A DNA stretch of 64,000 nt from Streptomyces uncialis (GTDB lineage: Bacteria; Actinomycetota; Actinomycetes; Streptomycetales; Streptomycetaceae), in contig NZ_CP109583.1 of the NCBI RefSeq assembly GCF_036250755.1, positions 3,844,001 through 3,908,000 of the forward strand. The letters are read 5' to 3'. The position numbers and the translations under genes are program-made. This document shows positions 35,003 through 45,044 of the stretch, in pieces. Every line of letters begins with the position of its first letter. Position 1 is the stretch's first letter. The notes below the pieces were generated by a model. That model had not been told where the DNA came from and made no database searches. It saw nothing but the letters and a program-made list of their open reading frames with translations.

Positions 35003-36229
35003 GTGACCTCCGTGAGGAACGTTCCGGACGCGTCGAGCGACCCGTCGGGCGCGCCGGACGGCCCGTCGGACGCCTCGGGCTCCCCGTCGGACGCCGAGGT
35101 CCGGGCGCGCGCCCTGCTGGCGGAGTTCCCTGTCATCGACGGGCACAACGATCTGCCGTGGGCGCTGCGCCAGCAGGTCGGCTACGACCTGGACGCCCGT
35201 GACATCGCCACCGACCAGAGCGCCTATCTGCACACCGACCTGCCACGGCTGCGGGCCGGCGGGGTCGGCGCGCAGTACTGGTCCGTGTACGTCCGCACCG
35301 ACCTCGCGGGCGACGAGGCGGTCCGGGCCACCCTCGAACAGATCGACTGCGTCCAGCGGTTGCTGGAGCGGTATCCGGCGGACCTGGCTCCCGCGACCGG
35401 CGCGGCGGACCTGGAACGGGCCCGCCGGGAGGGCCGGGTCGCCTCGCTGATGGGGGCGGAGGGCGGCCACTCCATCAACAGCTCGCTGGCGGTGCTGCGG
35501 ACCTTCCACGCGCTCGGTGTGCGCTACATGACGCTGACCCACAACGACAACGTGCCGTGGGCGGACTCCGCGACGGATGTGCCGGGGGTGGGCGGGCTGT
35601 CCCCGTTCGGCCATGAGGTCGTCCGGGAGATGAACCGGCTGGGCATGCTGGTCGACCTCTCGCATGTCGCGGCGACGACCATGCGGGACGCGCTGGACAC
35701 GTCCACCGCGCCGGTGATCTTCTCGCACTCGTCGTCGCGGGCGGTCTGCGACCATCCCCGCAACATCCCCGACGACGTGCTGGAACGGCTGCCCGCGAAC
35801 GGCGGGGTCGCGATGGTCACCTTCGTCCCGAAGTTCGTCCTCCAGGCGGCCGTCGACTGGACCGCGGCGGCCGACGAGAACCTGCGGGAGCGGGGGTTCC
35901 ACCACCTCGACACCGGCACGGAGGCGATGGCGGCGCACGCGGCCTTCGAGGAGCGCTACCCGCGGCCGAGGGCGACGGTGTCGACGGTCGCGGACCATCT
36001 GGACCATATGCGGGAGGTCGCGGGCATCGACCATCTGGGCATCGGCGGCGACTACGACGGTACGGCGTTCACGCCCGACGGCCTGTCGGACGTGTCCTGC
36101 TACCCCCGGCTGATCGCCGAACTGCTCACCCGGGGCTGGTCCCCCGCCGACCTGGCGAAGCTGACATGGTCCAACTCGGTCCGGGTCCTCGGCGACGCGG
36201 AGTCGGTGGCGTCCGGGGCTTCCGCGTAG
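35003..36229 (+). CDS. membrane dipeptidase (M19 renal dipeptidase family)
   Basis: A 408-residue zinc dipeptidase. The metal ligands are recognisable as HND in [13 protein letters not shown], the Glu in [12 protein letters not shown], His in VDLSHVA and His in [20 protein letters not shown] is the C-terminal signature. Homologues hydrolyse dipeptides, including D-residue ones. The GTG at 35003 is chosen because GGGAG stands seven bases before it; GTG 34997 overlaps the purE stop and is the alternative. It follows purE without a gap. Confidence 0.9.
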   Translation: MTSVRNVPDASSDPSGAPDGPSDASGSPSDAEVRARALLAEFPVIDGHNDLPWALRQQVGYDLDARDIATDQSAYLHTDLPRLRAGGVGAQYWSVYVRTDLAGDEAVRATLEQIDCVQRLLERYPADLAPATGAADLERARREGRVASLMGAEGGHSINSSLAVLRTFHALGVRYMTLTHNDNVPWADSATDVPGVGGLSPFGHEVVREMNRLGMLVDLSHVAATTMRDALDTSTAPVIFSHSSSRAVCDHPRNIPDDVLERLPANGGVAMVTFVPKFVLQAAVDWTAAADENLRERGFHHLDTGTEAMAAHAAFEERYPRPRATVSTVADHLDHMREVAGIDHLGIGGDYDGTAFTPDGLSDVSCYPRLIAELLTRGWSPADLAKLTWSNSVRVLGDAESVASGASA

Positions 36230-36384
36230 TCCCTGTTCCGTGGCATCCGCGCAGTCCCTGTACGGACACGGTTACGGGTTACGGGTTACGGGTACCGGTG
36301 TCCCCCGCCGGGTGGGGGGTGCGGGCGGGGGCGCTCCGGGGGAACCCGCTTCCGGCGCCTCCCGCCGCTGCGTAGGGTGCGGGG

Positions 36385-37236
36385 ATGGCCAAGGCTTCCC
36401 TTCCATCGGTGTCCCTGAGCGGCAGCAAGGGTTCGATCCGTCTGGACCCCACCGGGCTGCTCCTGGAACAGGACGGCACCCGACGACGGATACCCCTGCC
36501 CGCGGTGGCGGAGGTGCGGGTGGACCCTTCGGGGCGGGCCGCCAGTGTGGTCCTGACCGCCCCCGACGGGACCGAGGCCACGAGGTACCGGATAGCGGGG
36601 CCCAATGTCGCCTCCGTCACGGCGTTCGCCCGTGCCGTCAACGCCGCGCTTCCTGAACGCGCCCCGGGCGCCCGGCTCGGGGACGGTGCCGACCTGGTGG
36701 AGGTCCTGGACGCCCCCGCCGCCGCACGGATACCGGCCCGCCAGGGCGTCGAACCGCTCCTCGTCCTGATCGTCGTGGCCTGCGCGGTCCCGGTCATCGG
36801 CTATCTCGCCGGGCTCGTCCAACTGATCGTCGTCGGCCGGTGGTTCGGCCTGGTGCTCTACGTACTCGGGGTGAAGCCCCTGGTGTTCGGCGCGGCCGGG
36901 ATCGCCATGGGGGCCCACGCGCTGTACATCCGGGCCGTACTGCTCCGCCGGGGCGTGTCCGTCGTCGCGAATCCCGGGAGCAAGAGCGCGGGCAAGCTGC
37001 GGTGCCACTTCACCGACGCGGAGGGCGTGACCCGGAGCGTCGAGGTGAACGACGCGTCGGTCGTCGTCGACCGGAAGGTCCACCTCGCGTACGACCCCCG
37101 CAACCCCTCCCGCGCCGTGGGCCGGCTGCCCGTCCACAAGAGGATCCTGTACGCACTGGGCGTGGCCCTCGCGTTCCCCTTGCTGGCCCTGGGCCTGTTC
37201 ATGGTCCCGTACCAGGTCTACCTCTCGCTCCGGTGA
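36385..37236 (+). CDS. membrane protein of unknown function
   Basis: A 283-residue protein not recognised. An N-terminal soluble part of about 120 residues has a PH-like beta-rich look (LDPTGLLLEQDGTRRRIPLPAVAEVRV). Two hydrophobic helices (about 124-150 and 155-180), a second soluble part (about 190-250) with VVVDRKVHLAYDPRNPSRAV, and a last helix at about 252-275 follow. The second soluble part resembles DUF3592-type domains. It stands alone, 155 bases after the dipeptidase. Confidence 0.75.
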   Translation: MAKASLPSVSLSGSKGSIRLDPTGLLLEQDGTRRRIPLPAVAEVRVDPSGRAASVVLTAPDGTEATRYRIAGPNVASVTAFARAVNAALPERAPGARLGDGADLVEVLDAPAAARIPARQGVEPLLVLIVVACAVPVIGYLAGLVQLIVVGRWFGLVLYVLGVKPLVFGAAGIAMGAHALYIRAVLLRRGVSVVANPGSKSAGKLRCHFTDAEGVTRSVEVNDASVVVDRKVHLAYDPRNPSRAVGRLPVHKRILYALGVALAFPLLALGLFMVPYQVYLSLR

Positions 37237-37277
37237 CGAGGCCCGCGGTCGAACGCCGACCGCGGGGGGCGCCCCGA

Positions 37278-37370
37278 AGGGGCACGGGGAACCGCGCACC
37301 CCCGGAGTACGGCACGGGAACAGGTTCGCCCACCGATACGGACCTAGGGGCACGGGGAACCGCGCACCCA
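37278..37370. repeat. two copies of the GGGGCACGGGGAACCGCGCACCC intergenic repeat
   Basis: Near-identical 20-base elements start at 37279 and 37348 in the spacer between convergent genes. They are variants of the GGGGCGCGGGGAACTGCGC element in the 30.5-31.2 kb spacer. A terminator role is plausible. Confidence 0.6.
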
Positions 37371-37483
37371 CCGAGCGACCCGGCGGGGGCAGGTGCGTCC
37401 ACCCGGACAGACCCCGGGGACGCGAGGACGAACCCGCGGCGGCGCACGCTCACGGGCCCCGGGGACCCGGGGACCCGCCAGGG

Positions 37484-38830
37484 TCAGGCCGTCGGGCGCC
37501 CCATCGCCCGGTACGTCCACCCGGCCGCACGCCACACCGCAGGGTCGAGCGCGTTGCGCCCGTCCAGCACCACCCGCCGCGCGGCCACAGCGCCCAGCTC
37601 GGCGGGGTCCAGCTCGCGGAACTCCCGCCACTCGGTCAGGTGGAGCACGACATCCGCGCCCCGCACCGCCTCCACCGCGGAGTCCGCGTACACCAGCGTC
37701 GGGAAGAGGCGCCGCGCGTTGTCCATCCCCTTCGGGTCGTACACCGTCACCTGGCCGCCCTGGAGATGGATCTGCCCGGCGACGTTCAGCGCGGGCGAGT
37801 CCCGTACGTCGTCCGAGTCCGGCTTGAACGCCGCGCCGAGCACCGCGACGCGCGTACCGAGGAACGAGCGCCCGCCCAGCGCCTCGCGGGCCATCTCCAC
37901 CATCTGGCCGCGCCGCCGCATGTTGATGGAGTCGATCTCGCGGAGGAACGTGAGTGCCTGGTCGGCGCCCAGCTCACCGGCGCGTGCCATGAACGCGCGG
38001 ATGTCCTTGGGCAGACAGCCCCCGCCGAAGCCGATCCCGGCCCGCAGGAACTTCGACCCGATCCGCTCGTCGTAGCCGATGGCCTCGGCCAGCCGGACGA
38101 CGTCCCCGCCGCCCGCCTCGCAGACCTCGGCCATCGCGTTGATGAAGGAGATCTTGGTCGCCAGGAACGAGTTGGCGGAGGTCTTCACCAGTTCGGCGGT
38201 GGGGAAGTCCGTCACCACGAGCGGGGTCCCCGCGCCGAGCGGCCCGGCGTACACCTCGCGCAGCAGCTTCTCGGCGGTGGGTCCCGCGACCCCGACCACG
38301 ATCCGGTCCGGGTGCAGGGTGTCCTGCACGGCGAACCCCTCGCGCAGGAACTCCGGGTTCCACGCCAGCTCGACCGCGTCCCCGGCGGGCGCCAGTTCCA
38401 CGATCCGGGCGGCGAGCCGTTCCGCGCTGCCGACGGGAACGGTCGACTTGCCGACGACGAGGCACGGCCGGCGCAGATGCCGCGCGAGGGACTCCATCGC
38501 GCTGTCGACGTAGCTCATGTCGCACGCGTACTCGCCGCGCTTCTGCGGGGTGTTCACACAGACGAAGTGGACGTCCCCGAACTCGGCGGCCTCCGCCCAG
38601 TCCAGGGTGAACCGCAGCCGTCCGGTGGACCCCTCGATCCCGGCGACATGCTTGCGCAACAACTCTTCGAGCCCCGGTTCGTACATGGGGACCCGGCCCT
38701 GCGAGAGGAGTTCGATCTTCTCGGGGACGACATCGAGCCCCAGCACCTCGAACCCCAGCTCCGCCATCGCGGCGGCATGGGTGGCACCGAGATACCCGGT
38801 GCCGATCACGGTGAGCTTGAGGGGGGCCAT
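37484..38830 (-). CDS. UDP-glucose/nucleotide-sugar 6-dehydrogenase
   Basis: A 448-residue enzyme of normal UGD length. It has the N-terminal Rossmann motif LTVIGTGYLGATHAAAMAELG, the middle-domain KTSANSFLATKISFINAMAE with the catalytic lysine, GGGCLPKDIRAF containing the active-site cysteine, and a C-terminal second Rossmann part (VAVLGAAFKPDSDDVRDSP). It oxidises UDP-glucose to UDP-glucuronate with 2 NAD+. ATG 38830 follows GGAG at five bases. Divergent from the acyl-CoA dehydrogenase. Confidence 0.93.
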   Translation of the reverse strand: MAPLKLTVIGTGYLGATHAAAMAELGFEVLGLDVVPEKIELLSQGRVPMYEPGLEELLRKHVAGIEGSTGRLRFTLDWAEAAEFGDVHFVCVNTPQKRGEYACDMSYVDSAMESLARHLRRPCLVVGKSTVPVGSAERLAARIVELAPAGDAVELAWNPEFLREGFAVQDTLHPDRIVVGVAGPTAEKLLREVYAGPLGAGTPLVVTDFPTAELVKTSANSFLATKISFINAMAEVCEAGGGDVVRLAEAIGYDERIGSKFLRAGIGFGGGCLPKDIRAFMARAGELGADQALTFLREIDSINMRRRGQMVEMAREALGGRSFLGTRVAVLGAAFKPDSDDVRDSPALNVAGQIHLQGGQVTVYDPKGMDNARRLFPTLVYADSAVEAVRGADVVLHLTEWREFRELDPAELGAVAARRVVLDGRNALDPAVWRAAGWTYRAMGRPTA

Positions 38831-39038
38831 GGGTTCTCCAGTGCTCCGGCGCGGTCGGTCGTGGTGTCGCGGTGACACCCCCGGCGAGCATAGTCGGGCC
38901 TGGTGCGGGGCCTGGGGGGGCGCATACGGGGGCGTGGCCGGAACCGTGCGCCCCAGGCGCCCGGCCGCGCGCACATGTCGCCCAGCTCACCTGGCCCCCG
39001 CCCTTCCCCGCCCCTAAAATTCGGGGTACTCATTAGGG

Positions 39039-39052
39039 TTACTTAACGGTAA
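39039..39052. promoter_or_regulatory. TTAC-N6-GTAA operator-like site before the acyl-CoA dehydrogenase
   Basis: A short inverted repeat in an unusually AT-rich island (39015-39058), flanked by two ATTAG direct repeats and 25 bases before the start. Possible promoter/operator; the regulator is unknown. Confidence 0.35.
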
Positions 39053-39076
39053 TTAGCATCTGGGAGCGTGAGATCC

Positions 39077-40258
39077 GTGGCTGGCTCGGCAGACAACCCG
39101 GCATTCGACCTGTACCGGACCTCCGAGGAGCACGACCTGCTCCGGGAGACGGTCCGCGCCCTGTCGGAGGCGAAGATCGCGCCCTTCGCGGCGGCCGTGG
39201 ACGACGAGTCCCGCTTCCCGCAGGAGGCCCTGGACGCGCTCGTCGCCTCCGACCTGCACGCGGTGCACGTACCCGAGAGCTACGGCGGCGCCGGGGCGGA
39301 CGCCCTGGCCACGGTCATCGTCATCGAGGAGGTGGCCCGCGCCTGCGTGTCGTCCTCCCTGATCCCGGCCGTCAACAAACTGGGCTCCCTCCCGGTGATC
39401 CTCTCCGGCTCGGAGGAGCTGAAGCGCAAGTACCTCGGCCCGCTGGCCAAGGGCGACGCGATGTTCTCCTACTGTCTGTCCGAGCCGGAGGCCGGTTCGG
39501 ACGCGGCCGGCATGAAGACCCGGGCCGTACGGGACGGCGACCACTGGGTGCTCAACGGCGTGAAGCGGTGGATCACCAACGCGGGCGTCTCCGAGTTCTA
39601 CACGGTGATGGCGGTGACCGATCCCGAGAAGCGCTCGCGCGGGATCTCCGCGTTCGTCGTGGAGAAGTCCGACGAAGGTGTCTCGTTCGGTGCTCCCGAG
39701 CGGAAGCTCGGCATCAAGGGCTCCCCCACACGCGAGGTGTACCTCGACAACGTCCGTATCCCCGCCGACCGCATGATCGGCGAGGAGGGCACGGGCTTCG
39801 GCACGGCCATGAAGACCCTCGACCACACCCGCATCACGATCGCCGCCCAGGCCCTCGGTGTCGCCCAGGGCGCCCTGGACTACGCCAAGGGCTACGTCCA
39901 GGAGCGCAAGCAGTTCGGCAAGCCGATCGGTGACTTCCAGGGCGTCCAGTTCATGCTCGCCGACATGGCGATGAAGCTGGAGGCGGCCCGCCAGCTCACC
40001 TACGCGGCGGCGGCCAGGTCGGAACGGGTCTCCGCCGGGGGCACCGAGCCCGATCTGACGTTCTTCGGCGCGGCGGCGAAGTGCTTCGCCTCGGACGCGG
40101 CGATGGACATCACCACCGACGCCGTCCAGCTCCTCGGCGGCTACGGCTACACCAAGGACTACCCGCTGGAGCGCATGATGCGGGACGCGAAGATCACCCA
40201 GATCTACGAGGGCACCAACCAGATCCAGCGCATCGTGATGGCCCGCAACCTGCCGTAG
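39077..40258 (+). CDS. acyl-CoA dehydrogenase
   Basis: A 393-residue FAD enzyme. CLSEPEAGSDAAGMKTRA and WITNAGVSEFY are the two family signatures in the beta domain. QFGKPIGDFQGVQFMLADM and the catalytic base in IYEGTNQIQRIVMAR close the C-terminus, as in short-chain/butyryl-CoA dehydrogenases. GTG 39077 gives the usual N-terminus with GGGAG about ten bases before it; GTG 39068 is only one base from that site. An isolated gene with an AT-rich upstream island. Confidence 0.93.
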   Translation: MAGSADNPAFDLYRTSEEHDLLRETVRALSEAKIAPFAAAVDDESRFPQEALDALVASDLHAVHVPESYGGAGADALATVIVIEEVARACVSSSLIPAVNKLGSLPVILSGSEELKRKYLGPLAKGDAMFSYCLSEPEAGSDAAGMKTRAVRDGDHWVLNGVKRWITNAGVSEFYTVMAVTDPEKRSRGISAFVVEKSDEGVSFGAPERKLGIKGSPTREVYLDNVRIPADRMIGEEGTGFGTAMKTLDHTRITIAAQALGVAQGALDYAKGYVQERKQFGKPIGDFQGVQFMLADMAMKLEAARQLTYAAAARSERVSAGGTEPDLTFFGAAAKCFASDAAMDITTDAVQLLGGYGYTKDYPLERMMRDAKITQIYEGTNQIQRIVMARNLP

Positions 40259-40352
40259 CGCGCCCCGGGGCCGCGCTATCGTTGCCGGTCGAACAGAAGT
40301 GCGTGCCCGGTCGCCGCGCGCTGCCCCGGACCCGGACCACCAGGACTCGCCG

Positions 40353-41729
40353 ATGCCGCACCCCGATCCCCCGCCGCCACCGCCGGCGGGCCGTTCGGCG
40401 GCGCGTGAGTCGGTGGGGGGTCGTTCGGCGGCGGGTCGTTCGGCGGCGGGGGGCCGGTCGGTGGGTCTGCCGGTGGTTGGGCGGCCGACAGCAGGGCGGC
40501 TCGGCTCCCGTGCGCTGGCGGCGCTCCGGCACGCGGGCCCCGCCCTCCTCGTCTACACCGCCGTCCGCGTCGTCTGCCTGGTCGCGCTGGCCGTCCGGTC
40601 CGCCGCCGAGGGCAGCAGCCCGCTGACGCTGCTCTCCGCCCGCTGGGACTCCCTCTGGTACGCACGGGTGGTCGAGCACGGGTACGACTTCACCCTGACG
40701 GCACCGGACGGACGCGTCCTGTCGGACATGGCGTTCTTCCCGCTGCTGCCCTGGCTGGAGCGGGCCGTCGGCGCGGTCACCCCGCTGGGCCCCGGTCACG
40801 CGGGCCTCGCGATCAGCGCGGTGGCGTCCCTCGCCGCCGCGTGGGGCATCCACCGGGTCGTCGGCACGCTGTACGGTGCCCGTCCCGCGTTCTTCGCGGT
40901 CGTGGTGTGGGCCGCGCTGCCCGTCGGCATCGTCCAGTCCATGGCGTACAGCGAGTCCTTGTTCACCGCCCTCGCCGCCTGGTCCCTGTACGGGGTGCTG
41001 CGCGGCGACTGGGTACGCGCCGGACTCCTCGCGTCCCTCGCCGGACTGACCCGGCCGGTCGGCCTCGCGGTCGCGGCGGCGGTGTGGGCGGGGATGTGGC
41101 TCGCGTGGCGCCGGGGCGTGGTGACGGCCGCGCGGTCGGGGACGGACGCGGGTCCCGACACCGACACCGGTGGGGATGGGGGCGCGGGTACGAACGCCGT
41201 TACGGGTCCGCCTCCATGGGCCCGAACCCGTAGCCCCACCCGTGCCGGTCACCGGCGGATGCTGCTGGGCGCGCTGCTCGCCCCGGTCGGCGCGGCCTCG
41301 TACGTCCTGTGGGTCGGGGTGCGCGAGGGCGCCCTGTTCGGGTACCTCGATGTGCAGGCCGCCTGGGGCAACGGTTTCGACGGCGGCGTGGCCTTCGCCC
41401 GGTTCGTCACCGGACTGCCACTGCCCGCCGCCCTGGGCCTGACCGCCGGGGTCGCCGCACTGCTGTGGCTGTACTGGACCGGGGTCCGGCGGGGACAGCC
41501 GCTCCCCCTCCTTGTGTACAGCGGCGTCGTGCTGGCCCTCGCACTCGGCTCATCCGGCTACTTCGGTTCCAAACCGCGTTTACTGATGCCCGCGTTCCCG
41601 TTGCTGATCCCGCTCGCCGTGGCCCTGGCACGGGCCCGGCCCCGTACGTCCGCCACGGTCGCCGTCCTCGCGACGGCCGTCGCCGCCTGGTACGGGGCGG
41701 TGTGGCTGAACGGTTCGGGCCCTCCGTAA
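40353..41729 (+). CDS. PIG-V/PimE-like mannosyltransferase family membrane protein
   Basis: A 458-residue polytopic protein. After about 60 low-complexity Pro/Gly/Arg residues come around ten helices. ARWDSLWYARVVEHGYDF is the first-loop acidic motif of GT-C glycosyltransferases, and FFPLLPWLERAV plus SMAYSESLFTALAAWSLYG match the PIG-V/Mannosyl_trans2 pattern. It probably transfers mannose from polyprenyl-phosphate-mannose outside the membrane. ATG 40353 has AGGA seven bases upstream; GTG 40299 lacks a site. A Gly/Thr-rich insert at about residues 265-305 interrupts the core. Confidence 0.8.
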   Translation: MPHPDPPPPPPAGRSAARESVGGRSAAGRSAAGGRSVGLPVVGRPTAGRLGSRALAALRHAGPALLVYTAVRVVCLVALAVRSAAEGSSPLTLLSARWDSLWYARVVEHGYDFTLTAPDGRVLSDMAFFPLLPWLERAVGAVTPLGPGHAGLAISAVASLAAAWGIHRVVGTLYGARPAFFAVVVWAALPVGIVQSMAYSESLFTALAAWSLYGVLRGDWVRAGLLASLAGLTRPVGLAVAAAVWAGMWLAWRRGVVTAARSGTDAGPDTDTGGDGGAGTNAVTGPPPWARTRSPTRAGHRRMLLGALLAPVGAASYVLWVGVREGALFGYLDVQAAWGNGFDGGVAFARFVTGLPLPAALGLTAGVAALLWLYWTGVRRGQPLPLLVYSGVVLALALGSSGYFGSKPRLLMPAFPLLIPLAVALARARPRTSATVAVLATAVAAWYGAVWLNGSGPP

Positions 41730-41743
41730 CCCCTCCCCCGGGG

Positions 41744-42886
41744 TCAACGCCCGCCCGCGCCCTTCCGCGACCCGAGCGGTACGCGGCTCAGGTGCCGACC
41801 GGCGGAGTACACCAGCAGGGCCGCGGCGAACGACACACCCGCCCCCTTCGCACCGTCCGACAGCAGCCCCTCCGCGACCTGCGTCCAGGGGGCGTTCTCC
41901 CGGCGGGCGGGATACGTGGTGCCGATGACGCCGTCGGCGTCCACGCGGGTGATCGGGCGGTCGGAGTCGTACACGGTCACATGCCGATATGCGTCGATGC
42001 CCTGGGTACGGGCGGCACCGCCCAGCAGCGCGGCCAGGGCCAGTCCCCCGATCACGGCCCACCGGACGCCCGGCGCCATCCCCGTTCCCGTACGCGTCCC
42101 CATGCGTGTCCTGGTAAGTAGGCCAGTACCTGTCCTGGTGAGTGGGCCGGTGCGTGTCCTCATACGTGCCCCCGCGCCCGCGTCACCAAAGCGGTCATCC
42201 TCGCGGCCACGTCGTCCGCTTGTACGGCCACGCCGACGCCAGAGGTGGACGGCGAGCAGCGCCAGCCCCGCCACCGTGCTGAGCTGCTGGAGCAGCCGGG
42301 CCACCGTCGTCCCGCCCGGCCCGGACTCGCGCAGGAACGCCACCCGGGTGACCGCATAACCGTCGAGGTGGGTGAACGAGTCCCACAGCAGATGCGTGGC
42401 GACACCGATCAACGCGGACAGCAGCAGCCACCCACCACGGCGGACGACATCAGCGACGCGGCGAACCTGCGGGCCGGACGCGGACTCGGCCACGGACACG
42501 GAGGCTGTCGATTCGGGCACGGAGGCTGTCGGCGCGGGGGTGAGGGCGGGGGCGGGGGGTGTCGGCGCGGGGGCCGGGTGCGGTGCGGAAGCCGGGCGTG
42601 GGGCGGGGCGCGGGAGCAGTTCGGTGACCGGTCCGCGCAGCAGCAGCCATCCGGCGGCCAGGACGAGGGTGACGGGAAGCGAGACGGTCAGGGCCCCGAG
42701 AGGCGAGTGGGACGTCGTGGCGTTGAGGAACGGCTCGTACCAGTCGCCCGCGCTCAGCGGTATGCCCAGGGTCCCGAGGAAGTACGGCATGTCCGGTGCC
42801 ATCGCGCCCGCGACCAGGGCCACCGGCACGAACGGCGGGCGCAGCAGCGGAAGGACCGCGGCGGGGTGGGAGAGGGTGAACGGCAC
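41744..42886 (-). CDS. DUF4184-family membrane protein with low-complexity inserts
   Basis: A 380-residue protein. MPFTLSHPAAVLPL and AGAMAPDMPYFL at the N-terminus are hallmarks of DUF4184, membrane proteins of unknown role. About five to six helices are split by a Pro/Ala run (about 95-135) and a Thr/Arg/Gly run (about 240-270) encoded by GTGTCCTGGT- and CGTGTCC-type repeats. It is convergent with the mannosyltransferase gene, 14 bases apart. Confidence 0.8.
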   Translation of the reverse strand: MPFTLSHPAAVLPLLRPPFVPVALVAGAMAPDMPYFLGTLGIPLSAGDWYEPFLNATTSHSPLGALTVSLPVTLVLAAGWLLLRGPVTELLPRPAPRPASAPHPAPAPTPPAPALTPAPTASVPESTASVSVAESASGPQVRRVADVVRRGGWLLLSALIGVATHLLWDSFTHLDGYAVTRVAFLRESGPGGTTVARLLQQLSTVAGLALLAVHLWRRRGRTSGRRGREDDRFGDAGAGARMRTRTGPLTRTGTGLLTRTRMGTRTGTGMAPGVRWAVIGGLALAALLGGAARTQGIDAYRHVTVYDSDRPITRVDADGVIGTTYPARRENAPWTQVAEGLLSDGAKGAGVSFAAALLVYSAGRHLSRVPLGSRKGAGGR

Positions 42887-43076
42887 GTCGGAGCGCCCTT
42901 TCGCTCGGGACGGGGACGGGGACGGGTCACGAACGGGCCCATGGCTCCACCGCCCCCATAGAACGCTCAGGAGACTATTCCGTTGAAGTGACTATGTCCA
43001 GACAGGGCAGCCGGAGGGGGCAGCAGAGGACAGCCGGACAGGACACAAGGGGCAGCCGTGCCGGATGGGACAGGGG

Positions 43077-43964
43077 TCAGCGCGGGCGGCGCGCGTTCCG
43101 GGCCGCCCGGACAGCCGCCACGCACCCCGCCGCGACCGGCAGCATCAGGAACATCGCGGCCACGGGCCGCGCGTCGTGCCAGGCGAAGGTGTACGCGTTC
43201 GCGGCCAGGGGCGCCGAGGCCACGGCCATCGCGCCCAGTTCCCGCAGCCCCGACGACCGCGCGCGCAGCGCGAGGACGACCCCCGCGCCGGTGAGGACAA
43301 GCAGCGGCCAGGCCCCGTACTCCGTGCTCACCCCGTCGACCAGGTCGGCGTCCACCACGACCACCGGCAGCCAGGCGCCCGCCGCCACGGCCCCTGCCGC
43401 CGCCGACATCCGCTCACCGGGGCGCAGATCGGGCGGGCACGCCAGTATCACGGCGACGGTGACCAGGGACATCAACGGGAGGAACACCCGGTCCCCGTAC
43501 ATCCACTCCGCGTACATCGCGAGCCCGGCCGTACCCGCCAGCCCGCACACCGCGACGGCGACCCCCGCCGCCCATCGGCCGGTCAGGGCGACGACCGCGC
43601 CGAGGCAGACCAGCAATGAGGACAGCAGACCGAATGCCTGGACGCCATCCAGGGTCCGCAGCCACGACCACTCCGGGGTCGGGGAACGGACGACCCCCTC
43701 GCACCAGCGCGTCAGCCGGACAGCGGACACGGCCGCCGCCGAGGCCAGCGCGAACGGCGCGGCCGTCGCGAGGAAGCGGCCCAGCGGGTCCGCCGACCGC
43801 AGCCCGAACCGCACCCGCAGCGCGTGCGCGGCCAGATCCGCGCCCTCCCGTACTCGGGCCCCGCGCGACGCCCCCGCCGTCATGTCCCGGTAGGTCCCGG
43901 CGATCTCCGGCCCGTACGCCGTCCGGTAGCGGGTGGGGTAGAGCCACAGGAGGCGGTCGATCAC
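43077..43964 (-). CDS. membrane protein coupled to a PadR regulator
   Basis: A 295-residue protein with a short N-terminal cytoplasmic region (LLWLYPTRYRTAYGPEI, found in many PadR-linked actinobacterial membrane proteins) and about seven to eight helices. Function unknown. It overlaps the PadR gene by four bases (ATGA), so the regulator and this protein are co-made and probably form an autoregulated pair. Confidence 0.82.
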   Translation of the reverse strand: MIDRLLWLYPTRYRTAYGPEIAGTYRDMTAGASRGARVREGADLAAHALRVRFGLRSADPLGRFLATAAPFALASAAAVSAVRLTRWCEGVVRSPTPEWSWLRTLDGVQAFGLLSSLLVCLGAVVALTGRWAAGVAVAVCGLAGTAGLAMYAEWMYGDRVFLPLMSLVTVAVILACPPDLRPGERMSAAAGAVAAGAWLPVVVVDADLVDGVSTEYGAWPLLVLTGAGVVLALRARSSGLRELGAMAVASAPLAANAYTFAWHDARPVAAMFLMLPVAAGCVAAVRAARNARRPR

Positions 43965-44299
43965 GCGGTCACCGGGGCACCGTCGATCCCGAGCCGCCGC
44001 CTGGCCTCCCGGACCGCCGCGGCCAGCCGCTCGGTCTCCAGGGCGAGCCGCTCGCGGCCGGCGGGCGCGAGCGCGAAGACACGGCGGGCGCGGCCGTCCA
44101 CGATCTCCTCCTGCCTGACCTCGATCAGCCCCTCCGCCACGAGCCGGTCCAGCGCCCCGTACAGCGCTCCGGTACGCGGCACCACCCGGCCGTCGGTGAT
44201 GCCCTTGACCTCCTGGGCGATCGCGTACCCGTGCCGGGGCGCGTCCGCCAGGGCCGTCAGCACCAGCAGCGCCAGTTCCTGCATCGCCCGCTCACTCAT
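43961..44299 (-). CDS. PadR-family transcriptional regulator
   Basis: A 112-residue winged-helix protein: LALLVLTALADAPRHGYAIAQEV, then TGALYGALDRLVAEGLIEV, a wing with RARRVFALAPAGRERL, and a short C-terminal helix. Small subfamily 2 PadR. It is first in a two-gene unit with the membrane protein and probably represses it. Confidence 0.92.
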   Translation of the reverse strand: MSERAMQELALLVLTALADAPRHGYAIAQEVKGITDGRVVPRTGALYGALDRLVAEGLIEVRQEEIVDGRARRVFALAPAGRERLALETERLAAAVREARRRLGIDGAPVTA

Positions 44300-44446
44300 C
44301 CCCCCAGAGTATTCCGCCCACCGGACACCCGGGGCGCGACGGAGGGCCCTGAGGCAGGGCCGGTAGGCCGGTGGGGGGAGCGAGGTGACGGGACGGGGGA
44401 ACGAGGACAGGTCGGGGCCGGGCGTGGCCGCAGCGAAAGCGGACGG

Positions 44447-44599
44447 TCAGTGTCCGAGCGCTGTCCGGTTGTGGCGGGCCACCGCGAAGAACGACCGCTT
44501 CGGCTCCCAGCGGTACGGGGACGCGGGGTCGGCGTGGTCGCGCCTGATCACCTTCACCACGGAGAAAGGCCGCGCGCTGCTGGCGTCGGTCTGCGTCAC
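44447..44599 (-). CDS. possible 50-residue protein, unrecognised
   Basis: GTG 44599 has GGGAGA five to six bases upstream and opens 50 codons with a reasonable composition (PFSVVKVIRRDHADPASPYRW, then RSFFAVARHNR). No family recognised. The opposite strand is also open, so coding direction is uncertain. Confidence 0.35.
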   Translation of the reverse strand: MTQTDASSARPFSVVKVIRRDHADPASPYRWEPKRSFFAVARHNRTALGH

Positions 44600-44828
44600 C
44601 GTGTCTCCCTGATTGCCGGAATCCTGTTTCACGCACACCAGGATGGTCCGGCCGGGACGCGCCCTTCATCCGTCCACAGCCCTCGCACGAGCAACTTAAG
44701 TCCCCTGCACAGACGGCTCGTTCATACACCGGACGCACCCCGGCCCGACTTGCGCCACCCCCGACGACGTGCCCCCGGGACGGACGCGGGCCCGACAACG
44801 AGACCCACGCCCGCCTCGCGCATCAGGC

Positions 44829-45044
44829 TCAGCGGTACGCCAGTTCCCCATCGTGCAGCGCGGTGACGAAGCAGGCCCAGGCAGCCGGCGCTATCGCCAG
44901 CACCGCCCGGTCGGGCGCCTTGCTGTCACGCACGGGGACGACCCCGTGAGACGCCGCTTGGGACGGTGCCCACTCGACGCAGTTGGCAGTCTCCGTGTCG
45001 CTGTAACTGGACTTGATCCAGTGAATGACTCTCCTCGACTTCAT
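44829..45044 (-). CDS. DUF397 protein
   Basis: A 71-residue DUF397 protein: WIKSSYSDTETANCVEWA and VPVRDSKAPDRAVLAI followed by AWACFVTALHDGEL are the family core. DUF397 proteins are encoded beside XRE/DUF5753 regulators and modulate development and antibiotic genes (WhiJ/BldB-like systems). Its start overlaps the stop of the upstream DUF397 gene by four bases. Confidence 0.88.
   Translation of the reverse strand: MKSRRVIHWIKSSYSDTETANCVEWAPSQAASHGVVPVRDSKAPDRAVLAIAPAAWACFVTALHDGELAYR

Noticed and set aside
44385-44612. 75-codon plus-strand frame opposite the small 44447-44599 gene
   Set aside because: No ribosome site or recognisable motif; the minus frame has a better start, though neither is certain.
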